Positions 1 to 7,746 of a stretch of 55,341 nt of DNA are shown in pieces. How positions within the stretch are numbered: position 1 is the first letter of the stretch; each line of letters begins with the position of its first letter. The stretch spans positions 1 to 55,341 of the forward strand of contig JAXLWB010000065.1 of the NCBI GenBank assembly GCA_046328715.1, given 5' to 3'. The notes beneath the pieces are model-generated. The model was given only the letters and a program-made list of their open reading frames with translations, searched no databases and was not told the DNA's origin. The translations under genes and the position numbers were made by a program. This DNA comes from JAXLWB01 sp046328715 (GTDB lineage: Bacteria; Chloroflexota; Anaerolineae; Caldilineales; Caldilineaceae).

Positions 1-2
1 TC

Positions 3-377
3 CACGCCAATGGCTCCTTCCACTGGCTAGGGCGCTGGGATAATGTGATCAACAGCGGCGGGGTGAAGGTGCAGGTGGAGAAGGTAGAAGCGGAGATTGA
101 GCAACTAATAGGGGAATGGGGAGATGAGAAGGTTAGGGGAAGACGTTTTTTTGTGGCAGGAATGGCAGATGAGCGGTTTGGGGAGAGGGTGACGTTGGTG
201 ATGGAGGGGAAGTCGTTGTCAACGAAATGTGAGCATGAATTATTGCAGAGATTGAAATCCGTGCTTGGTTCTTACGAGTTGCCACGTAAGATTGAGTATG
301 TTGCTCAATTCCCAGCGACGCCGACCGGCAAAATCGACCGAAAAAAGAGCTTGCAAGCGCTAATAGATAGTAAGTAA
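3..377 (+). CDS. acyl-CoA synthetase C-terminal part, MenE-like (5' partial)
   Basis: The reading frame is open from the window's left edge, so only the C-terminal ~124 residues are present. It begins with the GRWDNVINSGGVKV motif, the A8 hinge region of the adenylate-forming (ANL) superfamily. It then continues through the small C-terminal lid domain to the conserved lysine motif TPTGKIDRK near the end, where the lysine contributes to the adenylation half-reaction. The short lid and the INSGGVK wording resemble O-succinylbenzoate-CoA ligases (MenE, menaquinone pathway) of Bacteroidetes and Chloroflexota. Other acyl- or aryl-CoA ligases cannot be excluded without the N-terminal part. No menaquinone gene follows on this side. 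The next gene starts about 25 bp downstream and is unrelated. Confidence 0.75.
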   Translation, partial: HANGSFHWLGRWDNVINSGGVKVQVEKVEAEIEQLIGEWGDEKVRGRRFFVAGMADERFGERVTLVMEGKSLSTKCEHELLQRLKSVLGSYELPRKIEYVAQFPATPTGKIDRKKSLQALIDSK

Positions 378-402
378 AGAAGAGTGGTGTAAAATAGGCC
401 TT

Positions 403-1992
403 ATGCGCTACTTCAATACTCATGGCCCAGTCAATATGGCCGAACATTACGTTGTATTGCGTCAGACATTAGTCGATCAACTTCTGACGCAGATCAAGCA
501 GGGTAAGTTCTTTACAATTTACGCCCCACGACAGATGGGCAAAACGACCTTACTCAACAACCTGGAAAGTGCGTTGCGCCCAGAAATTGATTATTTGCCC
601 ATTGTACTTAATTTTGAACTATACGAAGAAGTATCAGTCGATTTCTTCATCGAGGACATTGGCAATTTAATCAAAGGAGACATTCTGGCATGGGCAGAAA
701 ACAACGCACAATCCACACTCACTCAGCTTCGAGAAATGTTTACGCAGTCAGAAACAACGGATATTCAGTGGCTGCGTTCTTTTTTCACCCTCTTGCATAA
801 GCTGCTGCCCACATTAAAGATTGTGCTAATCGTAGATGAGTTCGATGCCACGCCGCTCGATGCGCTTTCGCCGTTGCTGCAAACTTGGCGCACGATGTAT
901 CTAGAAAAAGCCCGACGTCCCCATAGCTTACATAGCGTCGTGCTGGTTGGCATTCAAAATATTGCTCGCTTGAATTTTGGACGAAGTTCACCCTTCAACA
1001 TTGCTTATCAACATCGTTTAGAAGAGTTTTCGCTAGACGAAGTACGTGAATTGCTCGCTCAGTATACAGATGAAACAGGACAGGACTTTGCCAATGGAGT
1101 TATTGAGAAACTTTATGAGCAGACTGCTGGACAACCCTTTTTGGTCAACCGTACAGCAGCCATTTTGACAGAAGAGGTAATGCAAGATCGCTCTCGAACC
1201 ATCCAAATCGAAGATTTACGCACTGCTTTGCAAAAGCTGGTGCGCGAGAGCAACTACAATTTTGAGACGATTACGCGGCGTGCAGACAAATATCGAGAAG
1301 AATTGTTACCAATCATTTTTGGTGCACAACGTCAATTTACACTCAGCAATCCAATGGTGAAGGAGATGCACCTCTTTGGCATCATACGTGAATCACCGAT
1401 TGGCAACTGCCAAATTCCCAATCCGCTGTACAAACGAGTCTTGATCGACTATTTTACACCGTTTGAAGTCGGTCTCCAGGGAGCACTGCTGGCCAATGGT
1501 TTCGACTTCCGCCCCTATGCAGTCAATGGACTAATGCATATGGAGCTGATCCTGTCACGCTTTCGCGAATTCGTTGAACGCCGTGGACGAGAAGCATTCA
1601 AAATCACGCCAATGCCGCAGGAAGCAACTGGGCAATATCTCTTAATGGCCTACCTGGACATTGTGGTGCGCCAAATCGGAGCCGATCACTTTAGCGAGGT
1701 CAACAGCGGCGAAGGACGGCTCGACCTGATCGTGGTTCACAAAGGTATCCGCCACATCATCGAAACCAAAATCTGGCGTGGACAGGCGCTCTACGAGGAG
1801 GGGCTGTTGCAGTTGGCTGACTATCTAGCCAGTGAGGGTCAAGAGGTGGGCTACTATGTGCTCTTCCACGCTCGACCGAATGTCTATGGTAGGTTGCCTG
1901 AGGAGACGTTGGAGTTTACAACGCAAGTGAATGGGAAGAAGATTTTTGTGTATTTGGTGCGGTTGGGGCATTTGTTTGAGGAGGAAAATTGA
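403..1992 (+). CDS. AAA-like ATPase fused to PD-(D/E)XK-type domain
   Basis: This 529-residue protein begins MRYFNTHGPVN, the entry motif of the AAA-like (AAA_35/AAA_14-type) ATPases of Cyanobacteria and Chloroflexota. A Walker A (PRQMGKTT, residues 42-49) and Walker B (IVLIVDEFD, about 140-148) are intact, followed by the helical lid and a winged-helix-like segment. The last ~100 residues carry EGRLDLIVV, then about a dozen residues later IETKIW. This is the D...(E)xK core of the PD-(D/E)XK superfamily-9 fold (formerly DUF1703). In this family the ATPase is thought to be a signalling or defence-type switch; the C-terminal fold may be a nuclease or a degenerate one. It stands alone, with no partner gene in an operon. 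An in-frame ATG at 436 is a possible alternative start, but the N-terminal motif supports 403. Confidence 0.85.
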   Translation: MRYFNTHGPVNMAEHYVVLRQTLVDQLLTQIKQGKFFTIYAPRQMGKTTLLNNLESALRPEIDYLPIVLNFELYEEVSVDFFIEDIGNLIKGDILAWAENNAQSTLTQLREMFTQSETTDIQWLRSFFTLLHKLLPTLKIVLIVDEFDATPLDALSPLLQTWRTMYLEKARRPHSLHSVVLVGIQNIARLNFGRSSPFNIAYQHRLEEFSLDEVRELLAQYTDETGQDFANGVIEKLYEQTAGQPFLVNRTAAILTEEVMQDRSRTIQIEDLRTALQKLVRESNYNFETITRRADKYREELLPIIFGAQRQFTLSNPMVKEMHLFGIIRESPIGNCQIPNPLYKRVLIDYFTPFEVGLQGALLANGFDFRPYAVNGLMHMELILSRFREFVERRGREAFKITPMPQEATGQYLLMAYLDIVVRQIGADHFSEVNSGEGRLDLIVVHKGIRHIIETKIWRGQALYEEGLLQLADYLASEGQEVGYYVLFHARPNVYGRLPEETLEFTTQVNGKKIFVYLVRLGHLFEEEN

Positions 1993-2014
1993 TCTATAAA
2001 GCGCTTGAAAACAA

Positions 2015-2242
2015 TCAGGCTGCCAGTGTCCATGCGTTTATCTGTTTCTGTACTTTCTCAATTTCCTGGATATCTTCTTCACTCCAAACCGAAATCGTCA
2101 ATAAATCCGACTTCTTCAGCTCAGGTCGAGTAGACTTGGTACTGAGAAGAAAGTTAATAAAATCATAGATGGTCTGTTTTTGCTCAGGAGTCAACCAGAG
2201 TAGTTTTTGCTGAATTTGTTGATCTAGTAAAATCGTTTGCAT
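2015..2242 (-). CDS. small antitoxin-like protein (DUF2281-like)
   Basis: A 75-residue protein preceded by AGGAGG five bases from the ATG at 2242. A GTG two codons upstream is less well placed. The core LTPEQKQTIYDFINFLL matches the amphipathic helix typical of DUF2281/VapB-type antitoxin-like proteins. The acidic tail (VWSEEDIQEIEKVQKQIN) resembles short proteins that are common in Cyanobacteria and Chloroflexota. No toxin gene (PIN, RelE or similar) lies next to it: upstream are a MITE and an insertion sequence, downstream the convergent ATPase gene. It is either an orphan antitoxin or a solitary regulator. Function is not established. Confidence 0.6.
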   Translation of the reverse strand: MQTILLDQQIQQKLLWLTPEQKQTIYDFINFLLSTKSTRPELKKSDLLTISVWSEEDIQEIEKVQKQINAWTLAA

Positions 2243-2299
2243 ATGCACCTCCTATTACTCAGTAGTATAGCAGATTGTGTATAAAAAGACAGGACAAAA

Positions 2300-2308
2300 A
2301 GTTGGCAT
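2300..2308 (+). repeat. target-site duplication left of MITE
   Basis: The 9-mer AGTTGGCAT occurs here and again at 2400-2408, immediately outside the two ends of a 91-bp inverted-repeat element. Identical flanking copies are what a staggered transposition cut leaves behind. Confidence 0.75.
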
Positions 2309-2399
2309 GGGTGTGTTTCAAGATTTTGCGAGAGCGGAGTAACTTCACGATGAGATAGACATCGTATTCTCGAAGTCTGCAAAAAGTTGATACACACCC
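2309..2399. mobile_element. 91-bp MITE-like element
   Basis: The element is bounded by 21-bp imperfect inverted repeats (2309-2329 and 2379-2399) that match at 18 of 21 positions, starting GGGTGTGT and ending with a TTTTGC block. It is flanked by a perfect 9-bp direct repeat. It has no room for a transposase. Its interior can also pair with itself (cgatg/catcg, cgaga/tctcg). The first bases resemble the ends of the insertion sequence 130 bp away (GGGGTGTGCATCAG versus GGGTGTGTATCAA), so a transposase of the same broad family probably mobilised it. Confidence 0.75.
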
Positions 2400-2408
2400 A
2401 GTTGGCAT
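2400..2408 (+). repeat. target-site duplication right of MITE
   Basis: Second copy of AGTTGGCAT, directly abutting the right end of the 91-bp element. Confidence 0.75.
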
Positions 2409-2523
2409 ACCATTTGCAGTATTACCGAGAGAAGCACAAAGCCGAATCAATTCTTATCTCCACTGCCTGCCAGACCTTGCTTAAGCACAGGCTCTTCCCA
2501 GAAGGTTGCAAAATCACTCTGTT

Positions 2524-2531
2524 AATTATGT
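2524..2531 (+). repeat. 8-bp target-site duplication left of IS
   Basis: AATTATGT directly precedes the left terminal repeat of the insertion sequence. The identical octamer follows the right end at 3626-3633. Confidence 0.8.
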
Positions 2532-3625
2532 GAGGGGTGTGCATAAGTTGACATAGTCGAACAAAAGGTGATCCTTGAAAGAGAGACGAATCAAGTTCAA
2601 GGAGAAACAAAATGTTAACACCAACAATGGACGACTATGTCAACTTGATGTTTACCCTATATGAGCGATTTGTACAAGAACAGCCCGAGTCCGAAAGCGA
2701 ACGCTTTGATTACAGGAATGGCAGTCTGATTGTGCTGTTCAGCTTGTTTCTACAACGCAAGATTACGGCATTCAAGGCGCAACGCCGCTGGTTGGAAGCG
2801 CATCCAGAAATGCAGACACGGTTGAACTGGAAGCAGATTCCGGATCGCACGACACTGTCACGCCGCTACAAGCAACTCTATCCAGTGGTGCAGGCGTTTG
2901 TGCAGTTTATCGGGCAGTATGCGGACACAATGGATAGCCGATTTTCGAACAAGCACCTGGTCGAAGACAAAAGTCTGTTTAAGGCATCCGGACCGGTCTG
3001 GCACGAAAGTGACCGTCAGGCAGGACGGGTTCCAGAGAAACTGCGGCCGACTCGACTCAGATGCGACCTGGTGCAAAAGCGGCTATCATGGCTGGGTGTA
3101 CGGGTATGGGTTACATGTCACCTGTAACCAGAATGCCCTACCAGTTCTGGTGCAAGTGGAAACTGCTGCCCTTTCCGAATCTACTGTGCTCGACCAAAAG
3201 GAGAAAACTGTGCTCCAGTTGCTCAAGCCACATACCTTGAGTGCCGACAATAGTTATTGCAAAGCCACTCGCATTCGCCGGTGGGCTCGCCAGCAGGTGG
3301 CGCTCTTGACACCCGCTGCCAAATGGCGTAACGGGCGTTTTGCCAAAGCCTATCATCGTTTCCTGCGTCAACCCCTCAATGCACAACGCTTGCGCAAACG
3401 GCGCACCACCATTGAGCCGCTCTTTGATCTCGTGGCCAAACTGCTCGGCACCACTGCGAAGCAAAAGCAACTTTCGGTTCAATTGCTGGCTAATGTTCGT
3501 ACTTGTTTAGCGCTTGCTGTCTTGGATTTACAAATCGCCATGCTTGCCAATTGCATTTGGGGGCTCCCTTTGCGCAACATTTCGACTTTCAAAACCGCTT
3601 TCGCTTAATCTGATGCACACCCCTC
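2532..3625 (+). mobile_element. insertion sequence, IS4/IS5-like DDE type, ~1.09 kb
   Basis: A complete element by its ends. The perfect 13-bp terminal inverted repeat GAGGGGTGTGCAT occurs at 2532-2544 and, reversed, at 3613-3625, with imperfect pairing for a few more bases. An 8-bp target duplication, AATTATGT, flanks it. It carries one transposase gene broken by a frameshift. An 8-bp duplication fits several IS4-group elements; I cannot assign the family exactly. Its right end lies about 65 bp from the end of the CHAT gene. Confidence 0.88.
2612..3608 (+). pseudogene. IS transposase, frameshifted
   Basis: The N-terminal ~150 residues read in one frame from the ATG at 2612. These include LVEDKSLFKASGPVWH, whose Asp would be the first DDE acidic residue. 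The rest reads in the next frame from about 3048: DATWCKSGYHGWVYGYGLHV, then LSADNSY with the likely second Asp, then RRTTIEPLFDLVAK with the likely Glu, to the stop at 3608. Joining the two halves gives a normal-looking ~330-residue IS4/IS5-type transposase. The frame changes within the stretch ctgcggccgactcgactcag (about 3040-3060). No A6G-type slippery heptamer is visible there, so I treat it as an inactivating indel rather than programmed frameshifting. Confidence 0.85.
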
Positions 3626-3633
3626 AATTATGT
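3626..3633 (+). repeat. 8-bp target-site duplication right of IS
   Basis: AATTATGT copy directly after the right terminal repeat, matching 2524-2531. Confidence 0.8.
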
Positions 3634-3691
3634 ATTAAGTACGTTTTTGAAAGTGAATATTAACGGCATGCGCCTATACATTAAGGGTTCG

Positions 3692-6040
3692 TCACGGGGT
3701 AGATGTGGCTGGCACAATAATAGGGGTAGATGTGGCTGGCACAATAGTGGACTGTACAATAGTGGACTGTACAATAGTGGACTGTACAATAGTGGACTGT
3801 ACAATAATTTGCCTCGTTTCGCTCACAAGTTTGACGGGTTTGTTTGTGGTGGTATCCCACAAGCGAACGGCCCACAGATACTCGCCTTGCAGACTAAACC
3901 TGACTAAATCGATACTGAGGTAGCTTCCCTTGGTTGAACCGCCCCAACCTCTTCCATCGATCATGCCATCTCCGCCAGGTTGCCAAAATACGGCTTCATA
4001 TGCATAGCCATCTGGTGGTGGAGCACCTCGCCAGCGAAACTCCGTTTTTTCTGAAATCAAGTCACCGTCATTGGGTGCGAGCAACTGTACGCTGATTTCA
4101 GATGAAGGAGGAAGAATTAATGCTGCGGTTGGTTGCGGTGGAATGACCGTGGCGGTTAGGAGCGGAGTGTAGGTGCTCGTAGATTTAGGTGCAGTAGTAG
4201 CGGTTGGCAAGTTGGTAGCCGTAGACGTCGCTGTAGGTTTGCGAGTTGGAGTAAATGTAGGTCGTTTGGTAAAGGTAGCAGTTGGTGCAACTGTTTGGGT
4301 CGCTGTGGCTGGTGGAGTGGCAGTTGCGGTTGGGCGCGCTGTAGCAGTAAACGTTGGTTTAGGCGTGGCTGTGGCAGTGAGTGTCGGCTGCTCAGTAAAA
4401 GTGCGGGTTGGGCTTGGTGTGTTGGTAGCCGTTGGCAGATCAGTTGCCGTATCAGTTGGCTCAGCAGTGGCAGTGCTGGTTGGTTTAGGCGTTTCTGTCT
4501 CAGTCGCAGCAGGCTGCACAGTAAAAGTTGCGGTTGATTTTGTAGTAGCGGTCGATCTACTGGTCGCTGTCCAGGTTGGTTGCAATGTTTCGGTTGCAGG
4601 AATTGTCTCCGTCGGTGTAAACGAAGCTGCTGGCGCAGGTAGCGCATTGCTACCAAAGGCTACATTCGTCTGCGTTGTAGGTGTTGGTGTCTGGCTGCCA
4701 CTACCACGCACATAAGGCCATCCCAGCCACCCTACGATCAATAATACCAATATACCAATGGCAGTTGCGATACGATTACGCAATCGGTAGCTCGGTTGAG
4801 CCTTTGAATCCTTGTTCTTCAACGGGCTCTGAAAATGCTTCTTTATGTCAGGGTCGGCAACCGTATTCCATTTTTCCCCTTCTCCCCCTCTCCTGGTCGT
4901 CTCATTGGTCGAGTCGCTTGCTACATCAAACAAACGACCATCCGGCGAGCGCATCATCAATACTGGCACACCCCATTCGTGCGAGTTGGCTACACCGATA
5001 CTGATCGCCTTGCGCGCCTCGCTGGTAGCGGCGTCCACAGGCATCCCTTCAGCCAGACTTTCGTAAAAGGTTCGGGCAAATTCAATCGCTGCGGCGTCAG
5101 TGATCTTGTACTGCATGGCTACCACGGCTGGCACGCCGCGCCGCACCAGGGCGGCGGCTGTGCTGGAGAAGAGATCAAGATGATTGCCGCGTGCGCCCTC
5201 GCAGGCGTTGAGCAAAACCAGACGCAAAGAACGATGGTCTGCCAGTAAACGACTCAACTCGTTGGCATATAGACGATAGCTATTGCCCTCCTCATCGGCC
5301 AGCGCCACCAGTCCTTCCTGGCGGTTGGCGTCAAAATCACCATGCCCGATAAAATGGAAGATGTGCCAAGGTCCGCCCCGCATGGCACGCTGGAGATGGC
5401 GCCAGGTATGCCCATCCAACCACGTCAATTCGACCAGACCTCGCTGACGCAAATCAGCAATTGCGCCTTCTACCCGTTGCTTTTCCAACGCCACATTGAG
5501 TGGCTCAAGGTCTCGCGGACTGCAAACGAGTCCTAAAATACGCAATGGCGGCGTCACAGCAAGCGGCTGAATCGGCTGCGTGCTTTCTAGATAGCGAACT
5601 AAGGGCGTGTTGAGCGAAAGACAGACATATTCTCCGTGCCGTACATCGTAAAGAAATTCCCAAGGGAGCAATGCCAATTCAGGTGGCTGGATATGCAGGC
5701 GGATGCGCATCCCTCGGCCCAGTCGTTGTGCGCGCTCATGCAACAGATCATACCGACTCCGGATATCACCAATCATCAGTGCATCAAAGAGTTCAGCCCC
5801 GAATTGCTGTATTTGCTCTTCTTCACGGGTCAGTGCGCGCCGTTGTTTGCCACCTGAACGAAGCAATGCAACGCGCAATGCCAACTGGCGATTGTTTAAC
5901 TCTAAATTGCGTACATCAGGGGTAGGATCAAAGGGCAAACGTAATAAAGAGCGCGCTTCTCCCGCATCGCCACGCGCAACAATTGGGTAGCGGCCATCAC
6001 TGAGGTTAAAGATTTCGATATCTAGGTCGAGATAATGCAT
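3692..6040 (-). CDS. transmembrane CHAT-domain protease-like receptor
   Basis: A 782-residue protein with four parts. Residues 1-~375 form a CHAT (caspase-like) domain with catalytic His233 in HFIGHGDFD and Cys280 in LLNACEGA. At ~423-442 there is one membrane segment (AIGILVLLIVGWLGW). A long Thr/Pro-rich stalk follows at ~460-650. A C-terminal beta-sandwich-like domain (~655-755, SVQLLAPNDGD...FRWRG...GEYLWAVRLWD) ends in a QSTIV tandem-repeat tail. With the protease inside and the stalk domain outside, it reads as a receptor that could activate a cytoplasmic cysteine protease. This topology is inferred. No obvious protein substrate gene is adjacent. The 3' end lies next to an IS and is built of minisatellite repeats, so the tail may be recent. 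The region upstream of the ATG (6040) is AT-rich and suits a promoter. Confidence 0.88.
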   Translation of the reverse strand: MHYLDLDIEIFNLSDGRYPIVARGDAGEARSLLRLPFDPTPDVRNLELNNRQLALRVALLRSGGKQRRALTREEEQIQQFGAELFDALMIGDIRSRYDLLHERAQRLGRGMRIRLHIQPPELALLPWEFLYDVRHGEYVCLSLNTPLVRYLESTQPIQPLAVTPPLRILGLVCSPRDLEPLNVALEKQRVEGAIADLRQRGLVELTWLDGHTWRHLQRAMRGGPWHIFHFIGHGDFDANRQEGLVALADEEGNSYRLYANELSRLLADHRSLRLVLLNACEGARGNHLDLFSSTAAALVRRGVPAVVAMQYKITDAAAIEFARTFYESLAEGMPVDAATSEARKAISIGVANSHEWGVPVLMMRSPDGRLFDVASDSTNETTRRGGEGEKWNTVADPDIKKHFQSPLKNKDSKAQPSYRLRNRIATAIGILVLLIVGWLGWPYVRGSGSQTPTPTTQTNVAFGSNALPAPAASFTPTETIPATETLQPTWTATSRSTATTKSTATFTVQPAATETETPKPTSTATAEPTDTATDLPTATNTPSPTRTFTEQPTLTATATPKPTFTATARPTATATPPATATQTVAPTATFTKRPTFTPTRKPTATSTATNLPTATTAPKSTSTYTPLLTATVIPPQPTAALILPPSSEISVQLLAPNDGDLISEKTEFRWRGAPPPDGYAYEAVFWQPGGDGMIDGRGWGGSTKGSYLSIDLVRFSLQGEYLWAVRLWDTTTNKPVKLVSETRQIIVQSTIVQSTIVQSTIVQSTIVPATSTPIIVPATSTP
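3696..3749. repeat. 27-bp tandem repeat, two copies
   Basis: Two tandem 27-bp units (3696-3722 and 3723-3749), each beginning GGGGTAGATGTGGCTGGCAC and differing at one or two bases at the end. They lie inside the 3' end of the CHAT gene and encode the repeated tail PATSTP-IIV. Confidence 0.85.
3741..3806. repeat. 15-bp minisatellite (ACTGTACAATAGTGG)
   Basis: Three perfect tandem copies of ACTGTACAATAGTGG (3751-3795) with a partial copy on each side. On the minus strand they encode QSTIV repeats at the C-terminus of the CHAT protein. The unit is a multiple of three, so copy number can change without breaking the frame. Confidence 0.9.
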
Positions 6041-6112
6041 GAGGATCCGGGGTTACAAAATAAAATATAAAATATCTAATTTCAACTTACGCTAATAATT
6101 CTATCACATCCT

Positions 6113-6128
6113 GTTAGTTGTAACTAAC
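6113..6128. promoter_or_regulatory. perfect palindrome upstream of CHAT gene
   Basis: GTTAGTTGTAACTAAC is a perfect 16-bp palindrome about 75 bp upstream of the CHAT start codon, in an AT-rich stretch likely to hold its promoter. It could be an operator for a dimeric repressor. No regulator is encoded next to it. Confidence 0.35.
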
Positions 6129-6169
6129 TCGCAAACTTTCAATGGCACCTCTCCTAGATCGCGACTGAG

Positions 6170-6215
6170 CCGTCAGTGTTAACGTACAGTGTTGCCCATA
6201 CGCTTACGCTGACGG
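6170..6215. repeat. intergenic inverted repeat CCGTCAG...CTGACGG
   Basis: Seven-base perfect arms (6170-6176 and 6209-6215) enclose a loop containing gttaacgtac. The reverse strand reads GTCAGCGTAAGCGTATGGG, close to GTCAGCGTGAGCGTACGAT at about 29962, so this is likely one member of a dispersed intergenic repeat family. The rest of the 280-bp gap between the CHAT and dehydrogenase genes shows nothing else I recognise. Confidence 0.45.
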
Positions 6216-6322
6216 CCCAGAATCTTACTACTACCATGAACTTAAATGCACCTACATCCAGAACAAACACATCTATCCCTGTTTATCCTGAAAATCTGCG
6301 TACAAAGTCTCAACGCATTCCC

Positions 6323-7411
6323 TTACTCAAACACAATCACTGAACGCAGCGTTTCGCCGCGTTCCATGGCGGCAAAGGCTTCGTCTACTTCTTCGAGCTT
6401 GACGGTGCGGCTAACCACTTGGTCGAGCTTCAGTTGGCCCTGGCGATACCATTCGGCGAGGAGCGGGAAGTCGCGGGTGGGGAGGCAGTCGCCATACCAG
6501 GAAACGCAGAGGTGGCCGCCCAGGTCAAAGAAGCGTTGTAGATCGAGCGTCATTGTTGGGCCAGGGCCGGGCACGCCGATCAGGACACAGGTGCCAGCCA
6601 GGTCACGGCAGAAGAGCGCCTGTTCCAAAGTTTGTGGCTTGCCAACCGCTTCAAAGGAAAAGTCCACGCCATTGCCGCCGGTCAACTCTTTGATTTTGGC
6701 AACCGGATCGCCTTCACGGGCATTGACGGTGTGAGTCGCCCCAAATTCCTTGGCCCATTCCAGCTTCTTGGGATCGATGTCCACAGCGATAATGGTCGTC
6801 GCCCCACCCAATCGAGCACCTTGAATCACGCTATCGCCGACGCCGCCACAGCCAAAGACAGCGACGCTGCTGCCCGGGCGTACCCCAGCGGCATAGAGCG
6901 CAGCCCCGACACCGGTCATCACGCCACAGCCGATCAGCGACATTTGCGGCGCAGGGAGTTGCGGGTCGTAGGGAATGGCTTGATCGGCGTGGACTAAGGT
7001 GTGGGTGCAGAAGGTGCCGATACCAAGCACAGGGTTGAGTGTCTCGCCCTGCAGGGATCGCATGCGCTTTTCGGCATTGAGGCTGGCGCAGCAGAAGTTG
7101 GGTTGCCCGCGTTTGCAAAAGCGGCATTTGCCACAAGGGGCGCGCCAGGCCAAAATCACATGGTCGCCCACCTTGTGCTGCACGCCTGGGCCAACCGCCT
7201 CAATCACGCCTGCACCTTCGTGGCCGAGCAAGAAGGGGTAGCCGCTGCTGCCATAGACACCCATCTTCACGCCCAGATCAGTATGACAGACGCCAGAGGC
7301 CAGAATTCGCACCAACACTTCATTGGGACCGGGGTCATCGATGGTAAACTCTTCAATACTTACCGGTGCACCTGGTTTGCGGGCGAGTGCGCCACGCGCA
7401 GTAATTGGCAT
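6323..7411 (-). CDS. zinc-dependent alcohol dehydrogenase (MscR-like, MDR superfamily)
   Basis: The 362-residue start at 7411 is chosen for AAGGAG spaced eight bases before the ATG and for the usual N-terminus MPITARGALARKPG. Catalytic zinc ligands are C42, H64 and E65 (GHEG). Structural zinc cysteines are 93, 96, 99 and 107. The Rossmann motif FGCGGVGDS lies near residue 200. The ending (VVSRTVKLEEVDEAFAAMERGETLRSVIVF) is closest to S-(hydroxymethyl)mycothiol or glutathione-type class III dehydrogenases of actinobacteria. The reaction would be NAD(P)-linked oxidation of an alcohol or thiol-formaldehyde adduct. The substrate is not proven, since mycothiol genes are not seen here. It is divergent from the cupin gene at 7747. 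Confidence 0.88.
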   Translation of the reverse strand: MPITARGALARKPGAPVSIEEFTIDDPGPNEVLVRILASGVCHTDLGVKMGVYGSSGYPFLLGHEGAGVIEAVGPGVQHKVGDHVILAWRAPCGKCRFCKRGQPNFCCASLNAEKRMRSLQGETLNPVLGIGTFCTHTLVHADQAIPYDPQLPAPQMSLIGCGVMTGVGAALYAAGVRPGSSVAVFGCGGVGDSVIQGARLGGATTIIAVDIDPKKLEWAKEFGATHTVNAREGDPVAKIKELTGGNGVDFSFEAVGKPQTLEQALFCRDLAGTCVLIGVPGPGPTMTLDLQRFFDLGGHLCVSWYGDCLPTRDFPLLAEWYRQGQLKLDQVVSRTVKLEEVDEAFAAMERGETLRSVIVFE

Positions 7412-7567
7412 TGATTGTCTCCTTTTGGTTGCAAACGTACCTGAAAAATTCAGTTGATTGATGATAGTACTATAGTAGCAGATGGTGGATTTCAACGTCA
7501 AAGGAGATATAGGAGCGCTGCCGATTGACAGTGACCATTTGAATTCCTCGCTTGTCTACTGGGTTTA

Positions 7568-7576
7568 TGATATAAT
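7568..7576 (+). promoter_or_regulatory. extended -10 promoter
   Basis: TGATATAAT is a perfect TGn-TATAAT extended -10 element on the plus strand. No good -35 box lies 16-18 bp upstream, as is usual for extended -10 promoters. It would drive the cupin/GPI gene with a leader of roughly 150 nt. Confidence 0.5.
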
Positions 7577-7746
7577 ATGCGTAGTCAGTGACGTTCGATA
7601 GCCAAATGCAATCGTTTCGCTCCATAGTTCTACCAATTGTCTTCTGAGAAGCCAGGAATTTCAACCATACTGACGAGGAAAATTCATGGCTTTTACAATC
7701 GCAATTGGTATTATCTCTCGAACCATAAAGTGAATTGCTACGTATC

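Noticed and set aside
2259..2610. Two short minus-strand open frames around the MITE
   Set aside because: No family similarity, no ribosome-binding site, and they cross the MITE and IS boundary.
3040..3060. Programmed frameshift in the IS transposase
   Set aside because: No slippery heptamer or downstream stem is evident, so decay is the simpler explanation; reads or sister copies could still change this.
3696..3806. Possible CRISPR array at the tandem repeats
   Set aside because: The units are directly adjacent with no unique spacers and lie within a coding frame.
4156..4715. Overlapping open frames in the CHAT gene's stalk region
   Set aside because: Same cause: the repeated ACN codons of the stalk produce open shadow frames on both strands.
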